Below, piece after piece: positions 52,500-61,792 of a stretch of 64,000 nucleotides of DNA. The notes under the pieces were generated by a model. It ran no database searches and had not been told where the DNA came from. It saw only the letters and a program-made list of their open reading frames with translations. Source of the DNA: CAYRLW01 sp964425215 (GTDB taxonomy: Bacteria; Spirochaetota; Spirochaetia; Treponematales; Breznakiellaceae); the NCBI GenBank assembly GCA_964425215.1, contig CAYRLW010000006.1, forward strand, positions 1 to 64,000, read 5' to 3'. Positions within the stretch are counted from its first letter, which is position 1, and every line of letters starts with the position of its first letter. Made by a program: the position numbers and the translations under genes.

Positions 52500-53677
52500 C
52501 GCGTTCCCTCTTTAAAATAGGTTATTTTTCTCTCTACGGTGGGTCCCCACTGGGGGACCAGTAGGCCAAACCGTTCTTCCATGGACGTGGTTTTTCGCTC
52601 TATCCAGGAACCCCGGGAGTCCAGCTTGTAATCGTACCGATAATCCAGGGGTGTTCCATCGGCCGCATAGCCCGTGATTCGCCGCAACAGCCCGTCATCT
52701 CCCCATTGGAAGCGGTACAACTCCTCTTTGGGATTCTCGTCATCCCCCTGCGCGTCCTGGCTCACGGTCTGGGCCTGGCTCACGGTCTGAGCCTGGTTCG
52801 CAGTCTGAGCCTGGCTCGCCGCATGGGTCGGGGTCAGATTCCCCGTTGATACAGGAGCCTGGGGCACGGTGTTACCCTCCGTACCCTTGGGCGCGGTTGT
52901 TTTAGCCTGGGGCTTTTTTTTCATCCAACGCTGTAGTTCCACGGGTCGGCCCCGGGAATCGTACAGGGCCGTCATGGTTCCGCTGGGGCCGATGATACGG
53001 CTTATCATATTTTGGCTGTTGTAATCGTAGGAAATTTCGGAAACCACTTGCCCCTGTTCGTCCCGTTGAATTTGGTAACGAAGGCGAAACTGTTCGTCCA
53101 CCCTATACTGATACAGGGCCACCGCAACGGCGGATTCGTCGTACCAAGTTTCGGTTACCCCCGTACCGCTGTAGGTGAATACCACGGTCTTTTGGTCTTT
53201 TTCCCCCCGGAGTTCCATCCGAGCGGGCAAGGGGATAGGAGCAATAACGTCGCTAAAGCTCCCGATACGCCATATTTCGCTGGTCGAGTCCTGAAGAATA
53301 CTCAGGGTTACCAGCCGGCCCTGATTATCCCAGGCTACCGCGACGGGAAGAAAGGTCCCTGATTCCCCATCGGGAACCAGAAGCCGCTGGACCTGCCCCC
53401 TTTGATCGAGGGTATAGACCAGGGAAGTCTTATCCTGGGGAAGCTCCACGGATGCCGCCGGGATGGTTGTTTTAAAAGCGTCCGGAGGCAGGGCCGGGGG
53501 CCAATCGGGACGCCAGTGAAAATCCACCGTAGAACCGCCCCCGGCGATGGCGCTCAAATACAGGGGGAAAAGGGGCCCCTGCGCAGTGGAACCGGTATCC
53601 AGGGCCAGAAGGGGTAGTAGTGTTGCCATACCAACGATCAAAGAGAAGAAAAAATGACGCATAGAAATAGTATACAT
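52496..53677 (-). CDS. Secreted YD-repeat-like protein
   Basis: This 393-aa protein has a signal peptide over about residues 1-27. It has several beta-rich units of the type found in RHS/YD proteins (ISYDYNSQNMISRIIGPSG, YDSRGRPVELQRW, WGDDGLLRRITGYAADGTP). A Gln/Ala/Thr-rich low-complexity segment encoded by 18-bp tandem repeats interrupts them. It is probably exported to the periplasm or surface. The start is uncertain: ATG at 53677 or 53662. The role is unknown. Confidence 0.7.
   Translation of the reverse strand: MYTISMRHFFFSLIVGMATLLPLLALDTGSTAQGPLFPLYLSAIAGGGSTVDFHWRPDWPPALPPDAFKTTIPAASVELPQDKTSLVYTLDQRGQVQRLLVPDGESGTFLPVAVAWDNQGRLVTLSILQDSTSEIWRIGSFSDVIAPIPLPARMELRGEKDQKTVVFTYSGTGVTETWYDESAVAVALYQYRVDEQFRLRYQIQRDEQGQVVSEISYDYNSQNMISRIIGPSGTMTALYDSRGRPVELQRWMKKKPQAKTTAPKGTEGNTVPQAPVSTGNLTPTHAASQAQTANQAQTVSQAQTVSQDAQGDDENPKEELYRFQWGDDGLLRRITGYAADGTPLDYRYDYKLDSRGSWIERKTTSMEERFGLLVPQWGPTVERKITYFKEGTR
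52756..52827. repeat. 18-bp tandem repeat (4 units) within the YD-like gene
   Basis: Units start at 52756, 52774, 52792 and 52810. The first two differ by one base and the last two are more diverged. They encode Q-A-Q-T-V-S type hexapeptides in frame, so copy-number change would keep the frame. Confidence 0.8.
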
Positions 53678-53691
53678 CCCCAGAAACGGGA

Positions 53692-55260
53692 TTAAAAGCC
53701 CGTTTGAAGAAGGTATAAGCCCCCCATAAGGACTGAAGGTATAAGGGTCGACAAAAAATTCACCATATCGTTATTTACCCAATGAATACCCCGAACCAGG
53801 AGGTTCGGAACGTGGTCGGTCATGGGACGTTCGGTTACCCTGCCGGTGGTGGTACAGAGGTACTGGGCTTGAAGGGTAGCTCCTAAAAGGGAATCCAACA
53901 GGGAACCCAGGAAGCCCCCGACAATGATTAGACCAAAAGCCCAAGGGGAAGACCAGGGGATAAGGTGATCCCGTAAGGGAATGCGCAAAAAAGGGTTCGA
54001 AGGGAATAGATTCTGTAATTGAAGGTACAGACCCTGGGCCGAAAAAAGCAGGGCTACAAAGAGGGCCCCCAAAAGGGAGAACAAAAAACCTAAAACCGTG
54101 ACCCCCCCGGACACCCCGGGTTCAACGATCTTACGAGTCAAAATATGCCGAGGTTTTTGGGGATGCAGAACCCCCATCTCACCAGCCCAGGTATCGGCGG
54201 TGGCCGCCGAAAAGGCCACCACCAGGGCGATAAAATACATCCCCTGGCCCGTGACTGCAAAAAAGATAGAGGCAACCACCGCCACGCCGCAGTTGGCTAA
54301 AACTTGGATCGAATCTCGCCGGTCGCCCTTTTCGATGAGGGAAGTCAAGCGTAAACTTTTCCTTTTTTCCTTTTTTACCCGTCCGATTAGGACAGAGGAT
54401 ACAAAGAACGAGAAGAGTATCACCAGGGGTCCAAAACCACCGAACACGAATAGGGCTGTTCCAACCCCCACCCCCGCCAGAGCTCCTTCGGTGGTTACCT
54501 TTTTAAGGTACCAGGATACAAAGGCCACGGGGATGGTAAAAAGAAAACCGAACAGCACCAGGGCGTTGACCGTACCGGGGGTCGCGAAGGCTAGATAAAA
54601 GGCCGTCCCTAAGGGTACGGTAATGTTATCGATCCCCAGGGGAGTGGAAACCTCTAAAAAGGCACCGATTACCGCGGTTCCCCCGGCTCGGTACAGGGCG
54701 ACCCAGGGGTCGGAAGAAGGGTCAAAGACCATGGATAGGAAAAACACCACCAAAAATGAGGCCCCAAACATGGTCAAAGTTCCGGCCATGGATTTTCGGG
54801 AACCAAAGACCATACCCCAGGGGGATTGAACCGATTCACCCACGATAGCCGCCAGACCATCCCCCCACCCCATGACCAAAATACCCGCTCCGGCCATCCA
54901 AGGGGGCAAAAAGCCGTTCCATGAAAGGAGGACAAGAATTAACAAGGAAATGGGGAAATACACGGTGCCATAGTTTCTGGAACTGGGCTTCCCTTCCATC
55001 CCTTTAAAAAGGTTCAACCTCAATGATAGCCAATTCAACACAATAAAGGTGCCAGGACCGATAGCGGCCATAAGGGGGCTTTTTATCCACAGCATGGCAA
55101 AAAGCCACCAATGGGACACCCCAATGTGAACCAATTTCCGGGTCATGGACGGGCCAAGAATACGCCGCTTTTCCAAATATCCGGCTACACCGATAAAAAC
55201 GAACACGTAAACGAAGGAAAAAATAAGACCCCACAGGTCCTGCATAAACATACTATTCAT
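53692..55260 (-). CDS. Fused VTE5-like prenol kinase / DUF92 (VTE6-like) prenyl-phosphate kinase
   Basis: This 522-aa polytopic membrane protein has an N-terminal half (about residues 1-240) resembling CTP-dependent phytol/dolichol kinases, with TRKLVHIGVSHWW, GWGDGLAAIVGE and KSMAGTLTMFGASF. The C-terminal half (about 250-520) matches DUF92/TMEM19, with EGALAGVGVGTALFVFGG, SIQVLANCG, ATADTWAGEMG and GVSGGVTVLG. In plants and cyanobacteria the separate proteins VTE5 and VTE6 phosphorylate phytol in two steps. One protein here could make prenyl diphosphate from prenol. The ATG at 55260 has AGGAA upstream; TTG at 55281 is less likely. It follows the CruF-like gene closely. Confidence 0.8.
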   Translation of the reverse strand: MNSMFMQDLWGLIFSFVYVFVFIGVAGYLEKRRILGPSMTRKLVHIGVSHWWLFAMLWIKSPLMAAIGPGTFIVLNWLSLRLNLFKGMEGKPSSRNYGTVYFPISLLILVLLSWNGFLPPWMAGAGILVMGWGDGLAAIVGESVQSPWGMVFGSRKSMAGTLTMFGASFLVVFFLSMVFDPSSDPWVALYRAGGTAVIGAFLEVSTPLGIDNITVPLGTAFYLAFATPGTVNALVLFGFLFTIPVAFVSWYLKKVTTEGALAGVGVGTALFVFGGFGPLVILFSFFVSSVLIGRVKKEKRKSLRLTSLIEKGDRRDSIQVLANCGVAVVASIFFAVTGQGMYFIALVVAFSAATADTWAGEMGVLHPQKPRHILTRKIVEPGVSGGVTVLGFLFSLLGALFVALLFSAQGLYLQLQNLFPSNPFLRIPLRDHLIPWSSPWAFGLIIVGGFLGSLLDSLLGATLQAQYLCTTTGRVTERPMTDHVPNLLVRGIHWVNNDMVNFLSTLIPSVLMGGLYLLQTGF

Positions 55261-55286
55261 AATAATTATTCCTATTCTCAATATCG

Positions 55287-55964
55287 TTATAAAACGGGGA
55301 AAAGGACAAGGGCTATTCGGGTTAAAAGGAAAAAAAGCGCCTGAATAAGTATGTACCCCTCTAAAAAAATGGAGGTTCCCGGTTTACGGATAAGCCAGGT
55401 AGGGAGGGCCACCGCGTAGGCGATTAAAAACCAGGCCATATAGTTTTTAACGGGAATAGAAGGACCGAACCATCGCCAATACCCCAACCGAATCGCCAGG
55501 GGTTCCATGATAAAATCAAATAAAACGCAAATCAGGGCGGCAACCACGGCGGGGAGCGCTCCGTTGGAAGTTTTAAACAAACGGCGAGCAAAGGTAGAAG
55601 CCCCCAGAACCACGAGGACCCAGTTAAAACCAATAATGGGGGGAACGGAAAGGATGTTTTTTCCTAACACATCCCCGTATTCGTAGGGGCCAAAAACCAA
55701 GCCCGTGGAAACCCCCAGAACTTCTAATCCAAAGGTGGCCAAAAAGGTGGGGATGGCCCACCAAAGAACGCTAACACCCCGATCTTTAATAGCCATGCCC
55801 AAGGCGATGGAACCAAAAACAAAAAGCAGGTAGGGAGTTAAAACCAGCATGAGGGGCCGAAGGGATGGGTGCGTATGCCCTCCTACGCCGACTAAAAAGA
55901 AAAATCCCACAATTATAAGAAGCCAACGATCGATGGGGGTGGATTTTGGGAAATGGGTAGTCAT
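55287..55964 (-). CDS. CruF/DUF422-family carotenoid biosynthesis membrane protein
   Basis: This 225-aa protein has about seven membrane helices. Family segments include TGLVFGPYEYGDVLG, GFNWVLVVLGAS and DFIMEPLAIRLGYWRW. Characterised relatives are carotene 1',2'-hydratases (CruF) or bisanhydrobacterioruberin hydratases, which hydrate the psi end of acyclic carotenes. Start overlaps the crtB stop (ATGA). It suggests the final pigment carries a tertiary hydroxyl end group, which is inference. Confidence 0.85.
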   Translation of the reverse strand: MTTHFPKSTPIDRWLLIIVGFFFLVGVGGHTHPSLRPLMLVLTPYLLFVFGSIALGMAIKDRGVSVLWWAIPTFLATFGLEVLGVSTGLVFGPYEYGDVLGKNILSVPPIIGFNWVLVVLGASTFARRLFKTSNGALPAVVAALICVLFDFIMEPLAIRLGYWRWFGPSIPVKNYMAWFLIAYAVALPTWLIRKPGTSIFLEGYILIQALFFLLTRIALVLFPVL

Positions 55965-56815
55965 CTAAAAACCTCGACAAAAAAATTTCTTATCAAGCGA
56001 CGAACGATACGCCCTCGGCGGGGTTTGACTTTTTTTTCAAACACCACCAGGGGGTTACGTTCTATCGCGGAGGCGGTCCACCAGTACATGTCCGAAGCGG
56101 TTACAATGGGTAGCCGATAGCGGAACGGAAGATACGGGTATCCCTCCATGGCCTGGACCTGCCAAGTACGGAACCGCTTAATCTGAATCCATATCCAGGC
56201 TTGGAATTCCCGGGGGTGGGATCGGGCCCATGAAGGGTCGGTTATCCGTTCGTCCGCCCCATCCAGGGGAAGGTAGCGCCGGTGGAGCTGTCTATCCTCG
56301 TCCAAGTCCCGGATAAAATTAATGTATTGCATGGCCCGGCCCAACAGCTGGGCTGTGGGGTACGCTTCGGCGGCAATTCCCATGCAGGCGCACATAAATA
56401 GACCGATAACCTCTGCGGAGCCGTAGACGTACTGAAGGATTTCTTCCAGGGTATCGTAGTGGCTCTTGGTCAAGTCCGCCTGCATGGCGTCCAAAAAGGC
56501 CTCGGTCCAGGAGGGAGAAAAGTGCAACTCCCGGGCTAACTCCCCGTAGGCCCTAATTACCCCCTGGTCTTCCGGGGATACCAGGGGTGGAGGAAGGGAA
56601 CTGGAACCGGCTAAGACATCCCGGGTAAAGGACCGGAAGGCAAAAAATTCCGCCTCCCGTTGGGGAATAGCGTCCACCAAATCGTCGGCCCGCCGAACAA
56701 AGGCGTAGAGGGTAAACACCCGGCGCCGGATTTGTTTTGGAAAAAAGAGGCTGGAGTTAAAATAGGTGGTACTTCCCCGTTTAAAGGTTTCCCTTTGGTA
56801 CGTCGCTATATCCAT
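55961..56815 (-). CDS. crtB: Phytoene synthase
   Basis: This 284-aa trans-prenyltransferase joins two geranylgeranyl diphosphates to phytoene (EC 2.5.1.32). The first aspartate motif is DDLVD (residues 43-47 region) and the second lies in YINFIRDLDEDRQ. A role in C30 carotenoid or squalene synthesis is possible, but the adjacent crtI and CruF-like genes favour carotenoids. No prenyl diphosphate synthase is present in the window. Confidence 0.92.
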   Translation of the reverse strand: MDIATYQRETFKRGSTTYFNSSLFFPKQIRRRVFTLYAFVRRADDLVDAIPQREAEFFAFRSFTRDVLAGSSSLPPPLVSPEDQGVIRAYGELARELHFSPSWTEAFLDAMQADLTKSHYDTLEEILQYVYGSAEVIGLFMCACMGIAAEAYPTAQLLGRAMQYINFIRDLDEDRQLHRRYLPLDGADERITDPSWARSHPREFQAWIWIQIKRFRTWQVQAMEGYPYLPFRYRLPIVTASDMYWWTASAIERNPLVVFEKKVKPRRGRIVRRLIRNFFVEVFR

Positions 56816-56817
56816 CC

Positions 56818-58311
56818 CTACGCTTTCCCCGAAAGATAGGCGGCCACCACCGGACTAACCACCTCGGAAGCGATAAAGGTCATGGGAACCCCGACGCCGG
56901 GATGGGTATATTGGCCCGCGTAAAAAAGGCCCTTGACCTTTTTGCTTCGCATAGCAGGCCGGAACACGGCGGTTTGACGGAGCGTGTGGGCCATTCCAAG
57001 GGCGGTTCCCTTAAAGGCGTGGTAGTCGGCGGAAAAATCCCGATGGGAAAAAAGACGTTTAACCTCTATGCGGGACCTTAACGACTGACCGAGTAGGGCT
57101 TCGACCCTTCGCAGGGTAACATCGAAGTATTGTTCCCGAACCTCGTCCGTATCCGACAGACCGGGGGCCACCGGAACCAGGAGGAACAGGTTCTCCTTCC
57201 CCTTTGGGGCGGCCCTTTGGTCGGTTTTGGAGGGGGCGGAAAGATAAAAACAGGGATCCTGGGGCCAGGATGGTTGTTTAAAGATACGGTTAAAGTGGTC
57301 GTTCCAATCGGGGGTAAAGTACAAGTTATGGTGGGCCAAGCCTTCCACGGGTCCATCGATACCCAAATAGGCGATAAACATACTGGGGGCTAGCACGGCC
57401 CGGTCCCAATAGGCGGGGCTGTAGGATCGGTACTCCCTGGCCAACAGCTCCCGTTCCGCGTGGGGATAATCCCCGGTCATCAATACCGCGTCGGCCTGGA
57501 GGGAGACGGTTTCGTTCCCCCGACGGGCGGAAACCCCCGACACCCTGCCGGATACCACATCGATGGAGCGTACCTCGGTATCGTAGACAAATTGAACCCC
57601 CAATTCCTGGTTCAACCGTACAAGCCCCTCGACTATGGCGTACATTCCCCCCACAGGGAAGTGGATACCATCCTTTAAATCCAAGTAGGACATGAGGGAA
57701 TAGAGAGCCGGCGCGTTGGAGGGGCTGGAACCCAGGAAGACCATGGCGTACTCTAATATTTTTTTTGCCCGATGGTCCGTAAAAAACTTACCCACGTAGG
57801 AATCCAGGGAGTTAAAAACGTTCAGCCGCAACCCTTCGGTCATAAGGCGGCGGTTTAAAAATTGAAACACGTGCCGATAATCCCGGTATAAAAAATCCTT
57901 AATGGCCGTTTCGTACTTGTACTGTGAAAGGTCGACGTACCTTTTAAGCCTTTCTCCTCCACCCTTTTCAAAACCCTCAAATATTTCCTGGGTCCGTTTA
58001 AAATCCTCCGTAATTTCTACCTGCTCGGAGTCTCCAAAAAAAACCTTATAGTGGGTCCGCAATTTTTGTAATTGCCAATAATCCTCCCGTTGCTTATTAA
58101 ATAAAGAGAAGTACCGATCAAACACCGGGCCCATAAGGTACCAGGAAGGGCCCATATCGAAGGCGTAGCCCCCCTGTTCCCATAAACGGGCCCTTCCGCC
58201 GGGGGTGGCACGGGCTTCCACCACCGTAACGTCGTACCCCTCTTTTCGGAGCAGGGCCGCGGAACTTAAGCCCGCAAACCCCGATCCTATGACGAGTATT
58301 TTTTTACCCAT
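56818..58311 (-). CDS. crtI: Phytoene desaturase
   Basis: This 497-aa CrtI-type FAD-dependent desaturase has the N-terminal dinucleotide fold ILVIGSGFAGLSSAALLRKEG and the GGRARLWEQGGYAFDMGPS region. The C-terminal motif YAGQYTHPGVGVPM is also typical. The product range (lycopene, neurosporene or other) cannot be told from sequence by eye. It lies two bases before crtB. Confidence 0.94.
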   Translation of the reverse strand: MGKKILVIGSGFAGLSSAALLRKEGYDVTVVEARATPGGRARLWEQGGYAFDMGPSWYLMGPVFDRYFSLFNKQREDYWQLQKLRTHYKVFFGDSEQVEITEDFKRTQEIFEGFEKGGGERLKRYVDLSQYKYETAIKDFLYRDYRHVFQFLNRRLMTEGLRLNVFNSLDSYVGKFFTDHRAKKILEYAMVFLGSSPSNAPALYSLMSYLDLKDGIHFPVGGMYAIVEGLVRLNQELGVQFVYDTEVRSIDVVSGRVSGVSARRGNETVSLQADAVLMTGDYPHAERELLAREYRSYSPAYWDRAVLAPSMFIAYLGIDGPVEGLAHHNLYFTPDWNDHFNRIFKQPSWPQDPCFYLSAPSKTDQRAAPKGKENLFLLVPVAPGLSDTDEVREQYFDVTLRRVEALLGQSLRSRIEVKRLFSHRDFSADYHAFKGTALGMAHTLRQTAVFRPAMRSKKVKGLFYAGQYTHPGVGVPMTFIASEVVSPVVAAYLSGKA

Positions 58312-58327
58312 TGACCTAACTTCCTTG

Positions 58328-58774
58328 TTATAAACCGAGAATTCTTTTTAAAACCGGGGGATCTAAACGGAAGGCACTATCCCGACCTTGGCAAAAATGG
58401 TGAACCCGTAAAAGATGGATGGATAGGTCCGAATAGATGATCCGGTCCCCTCCCCGTTCCACGGTGACGGAATTTTTGTGGAATATCCCATCGCCCCAGG
58501 GGCAGGGTAGCTTGCCCCGGGCCTCATCGCTCTTTACGAGCCAGGTATCTCCTATGGTAATCGGTTCTCCCAAACCGGCGGCCCCCGCTTTTGCCAACCG
58601 TTCCAATTCGTCGGCCACGGTGTCGAATTCCAGGCCCAAAGCCCGGAATTCCTCCTCGTCCGCTTCTACGATATCCGTGATGGGTCTTTTATCGGACCCA
58701 AGAAAACCCATGCTGGTGATTACCCCGGGGGCCATTTTTTCCATGGCTAAACGATCGCTACTCTGCATTTTCAT
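58328..58774 (-). CDS. Hypothetical protein between nqrF and crtI
   Basis: I do not recognise this 148-aa soluble protein. The region GDTWLVKSDEARGKLPCPWGD to HLLRVHHFCQG contains two Cys and several His. No membrane helix or signal peptide is seen. It is preceded by GGGAGGG nine bases before the ATG and lies 14 bp after nqrF and 16 bp before crtI, so it bridges the respiratory and carotenoid genes. Confidence 0.7.
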   Translation of the reverse strand: MKMQSSDRLAMEKMAPGVITSMGFLGSDKRPITDIVEADEEEFRALGLEFDTVADELERLAKAGAAGLGEPITIGDTWLVKSDEARGKLPCPWGDGIFHKNSVTVERGGDRIIYSDLSIHLLRVHHFCQGRDSAFRLDPPVLKRILGL

Positions 58775-58788
58775 GGATGAACCCTCCC

Positions 58789-59922
58789 TTAAGCGAACTT
58801 GTCGTAGTAAATTTTATCAATCGAAATTCCATTACCGGTCATAACCTTGATGCAGGCGTCAATCATCCCGGGACTGCCGCAGAGGTACCCCTCCTTGGGG
58901 ACATCGGGGGCCATTTTTTCTTTAAAGTAGGAATCCAAAACGTTGGTGATAAGCCCCACGGGCCCCGTCCAATTATCCTCCGGTTTGGGTTCCGACAGAG
59001 CGGGGACAAAGTGAAAGTTGGGAAACCGCTTTCCCAATTCTTCCATCTCGTCCAGGTAGAACATATCCCGTTTAGACCGGGCCCCAAAAAAGTACCATAT
59101 ATCCCTATCCTGCCAAGCGCCCGTTTGGGCCATGTGGTTCAGCATGGACTTAAAGGGAGCCATACCCGAACCGCCTGCCACAAAGACCATAAGGGCCTTG
59201 GTATGGCGAACCCCGAACTCCCCAAAGGGTCCAACCACCTCGATCGTATCTCCTTCTTTGAGCCGGGTGTGCACGTAGGTAGTGGCGATACCGCCGGGGA
59301 CCAGACGGATCAACAATTCGATGTGTTCCTTATCCTGGGGGGTGGAGGACATGGAGTAGGCCCGTTGGACCGTCTCCTTTACCTCCCCATAGGGGGGAAC
59401 CACCAGTTGGGCGTACTGTCCGGGGGTAAAGGAAATACCCCCATCGGCTATCGCCGTGTCGGAAAGCCGCAAATACACTTCCTTAATGTCGTAGGTAAGG
59501 TCCCGTATCCGCTCTACCGTGGTTTTGAATTTTTTAATATTGAAAAGGGCTTCGGGTATTTCTATGGAGATATCTTTTTTTACCTTTACCTGGCAGGCCA
59601 GCCTAACATTTTGGGCCACCTCTTGACTGTTCATATAGGGCAGTTCCGTGGGCAAATGGGGTCCCACATCGGAGCTAACCTTGACCTTACAGGCCCCGCA
59701 GGAACCACGACCGCCGCACGCCGAGGGAAGAAATATATTTTCAAAGGCCAGGGTTCCCAATAAGGGGGAGCCCCCCTTAACCTTGAGAACCTTCTTCCCG
59801 CCGTTTATATCGATCTGGACTTCACCGTAATCGTTGACCACCCGGTCGGTTAGAGAAATAAGGAAGGCCAGGGCGGACGAGACCAGGGCTACTACGAGGG
59901 GACCGAGGATTAAGGGATTCAT
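58789..59922 (-). CDS. nqrF: Na+-translocating NADH:quinone reductase subunit F
   Basis: This 377-aa NADH-oxidising subunit has an N-terminal membrane helix (about residues 8-24). The [2Fe-2S] ferredoxin-like domain has Cys69, Cys75, Cys78 and Cys110. The FAD- and NADH-binding reductase domain contains RAYSMSS and AGGSGMAPFKSML. It is slightly shorter than the roughly 405-residue classical NqrF. Its presence marks the complex as NQR rather than RNF. Confidence 0.95.
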   Translation of the reverse strand: MNPLILGPLVVALVSSALAFLISLTDRVVNDYGEVQIDINGGKKVLKVKGGSPLLGTLAFENIFLPSACGGRGSCGACKVKVSSDVGPHLPTELPYMNSQEVAQNVRLACQVKVKKDISIEIPEALFNIKKFKTTVERIRDLTYDIKEVYLRLSDTAIADGGISFTPGQYAQLVVPPYGEVKETVQRAYSMSSTPQDKEHIELLIRLVPGGIATTYVHTRLKEGDTIEVVGPFGEFGVRHTKALMVFVAGGSGMAPFKSMLNHMAQTGAWQDRDIWYFFGARSKRDMFYLDEMEELGKRFPNFHFVPALSEPKPEDNWTGPVGLITNVLDSYFKEKMAPDVPKEGYLCGSPGMIDACIKVMTGNGISIDKIYYDKFA

Positions 59923-59931
59923 GGGTACCTC

Positions 59932-60525
59932 CTACTGTACGTTCAACATGCCCGAGAAACCGATAAAAGCCATGGCCATAAAACCGATGGTTATGATGGT
60001 GATCCCCGGCCCCTTCAACCCCGGGCTTACGGGAGCCACGTCGATCCGTTTACGAATCGATGCTAACAGCATAATGGCAAGCCACCAGCCCGCGCCGGAG
60101 CCAATTCCAAACGCCAGGGTTTGAAAAAAGTCATAATTCCTGATTTGCATAAACAGGATGGCCCCCAGAATAGCGCAGTTCACGGTGATCAGGGGGAGGA
60201 AGATCCCCAGGGCCATGTATAAGGCCGGGGATACCCGATCGATAACCATTTCCAGAATCTGCACAATGGCGGCGATAACGATGATAAAAATAATAAAGGA
60301 GAGGTAATCCAGATTCAACGGTTCTATGATAAGCTTTAGAACCACCCACGAGGCGACCATGGTGATAGTCATGACAATTGTCACGGCAAAGCCCAGTCCA
60401 AAGGAGCTTTTCTGGTCCTTACTGATGGAAATAAAGGAACACATCCCCAAAAAGTTAGCCAACAGAATATTGCTCGTAAAAATTGAGGCGAAAAATAAAA
60501 TTATAGGATTGATCGCTGGACTCAT
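59932..60525 (-). CDS. nqrE: Na+-translocating NADH:quinone reductase subunit E
   Basis: This 197-aa polytopic subunit has six predicted helices. Segments IFTSNILLANFLGMCSFI and VNCAILGAILFMQ are typical of NqrE/RnfA. The Cys residues in helices 1 and 4 are the expected ligands of the intramembrane iron-sulfur centre shared with NqrD. It is translationally coupled to nqrD. Confidence 0.95.
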   Translation of the reverse strand: MSPAINPIILFFASIFTSNILLANFLGMCSFISISKDQKSSFGLGFAVTIVMTITMVASWVVLKLIIEPLNLDYLSFIIFIIVIAAIVQILEMVIDRVSPALYMALGIFLPLITVNCAILGAILFMQIRNYDFFQTLAFGIGSGAGWWLAIMLLASIRKRIDVAPVSPGLKGPGITIITIGFMAMAFIGFSGMLNVQ

Positions 60526-61181
60526 TTGGTACCTCCGGCGGGGGCTTGTTTAGAAGCCTTAGCCTTTTCTTGAATAGTTTTGCTCGCCCAAATCACCATG
60601 GCTACCAGGAAAAAGGCGCTCGGGGCCATGATCATGATAGTCCAGGGGGTAAAGGCGTCCCCCAAAAGGGCCGTCAAAACGGGTATTCCAAAGAGACTTC
60701 CAAAACCTAGCAGTTCCCGAACCACCGCGATAAGCATCAACACCCCCATATATCCAAAGCCGGAGGTAAGACCGTCCCAAAAGGAAAGCAGGGGTGGGTT
60801 GGATCGGGCAAACCCTTCGGCCCGGCCCATAATAATGCAGTTTGTGATAATTAAGCCCACGTAGGGCCCCAAGGAACGGGAAATATCGGGTAAGTAGGCC
60901 CGCAAAACGATATCAATAATAATAACATAAAACGATATCACCAAAACCTGGACGATCATACGAACCTTGTTGGGGATCAATTTATTCATTCCCGAAAGGG
61001 TAAGGCTGGAAAAGGCGGTGGCAAAACTAACCCCAATGGTCATAATCGCCGTATTGGTCAGGTTGTTCGTCACCGCCAAGGTAGAGCAAATCCCTAAGAC
61101 TTGGATAAAAATCGGGTTGTTGTACCATAGGTTTTGAAGGAGCACCTCGGTCCCCTTCCCTCTTTTTTTCGCGGCGCTCAT
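60522..61181 (-). CDS. nqrD: Na+-translocating NADH:quinone reductase subunit D
   Basis: This 219-aa polytopic subunit contains NPIFIQVLGICSTLAVT and LIITNCIIMGRAEGFA, which place the intramembrane metal-site Cys residues. It overlaps nqrC and nqrE by 4 bp each. Confidence 0.95.
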   Translation of the reverse strand: MSAAKKRGKGTEVLLQNLWYNNPIFIQVLGICSTLAVTNNLTNTAIMTIGVSFATAFSSLTLSGMNKLIPNKVRMIVQVLVISFYVIIIDIVLRAYLPDISRSLGPYVGLIITNCIIMGRAEGFARSNPPLLSFWDGLTSGFGYMGVLMLIAVVRELLGFGSLFGIPVLTALLGDAFTPWTIMIMAPSAFFLVAMVIWASKTIQEKAKASKQAPAGGTK

Positions 61182-61792
61182 TGCAGAACCCCCTCGCTCT
61201 TCGCTGTACGGAAATCGGTAATACCCCGGTTCACCAGGGCTTCCATGGATTGGCTGGTCCGCGAAGCGCCGGTTACCGCGTCCACTTGACTATTGTTGGG
61301 GTCCTTATCCCCCTTTCCCGATCCCTGGACCACCCGGATCCCCTGGGGACCTATTTTTTCGTCCCTAAATTGGGCTTTAAACCACGCTTCGTCGATCCGG
61401 CCCCCCAGCCCGGGGGTTTCGTTGTGACTTACCACTTGGAGACCCACAATGTGTTCCACCGGGGCATCCACCGCCAAAATGATCGTAATGGTTCCCCACA
61501 GGCCCGGCCCGGCAAAACGCTGGGCGTACACGTTTTTTCCCCCCACGGAAGCCCTGTACAGCTCGCCGGTCGATGCCTTAACCGTGGAAACCGACCGCTC
61601 GTAGGTGGTATCGATGGTATCCTGGGTGTAGGGAATTCCCATGGCGCTTAACACGGCGGAACGCTCGGCCAGACGTCGGTTGGAAGCCACCCTATCCTTA
61701 GTGGACTCGTTGGCCAGGGATAGGAAAAATACAAAAAAAACGCACACGAAAAAGGTAAAAAGAACCGTATAGGCCATACCGTCCCGCTTCAT
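61178..61792 (-). CDS. nqrC: Na+-translocating NADH:quinone reductase subunit C
   Basis: This 204-aa protein has an N-terminal membrane helix (about residues 6-27) and a periplasmic FMN-binding domain. The flavinylation segment VDAVTGASRTSQS carries the Thr expected to hold covalent FMN. An ApbE flavin transferase would be required and is not in the window. Confidence 0.93.
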   Translation of the reverse strand: MKRDGMAYTVLFTFFVCVFFVFFLSLANESTKDRVASNRRLAERSAVLSAMGIPYTQDTIDTTYERSVSTVKASTGELYRASVGGKNVYAQRFAGPGLWGTITIILAVDAPVEHIVGLQVVSHNETPGLGGRIDEAWFKAQFRDEKIGPQGIRVVQGSGKGDKDPNNSQVDAVTGASRTSQSMEALVNRGITDFRTAKSEGVLQ

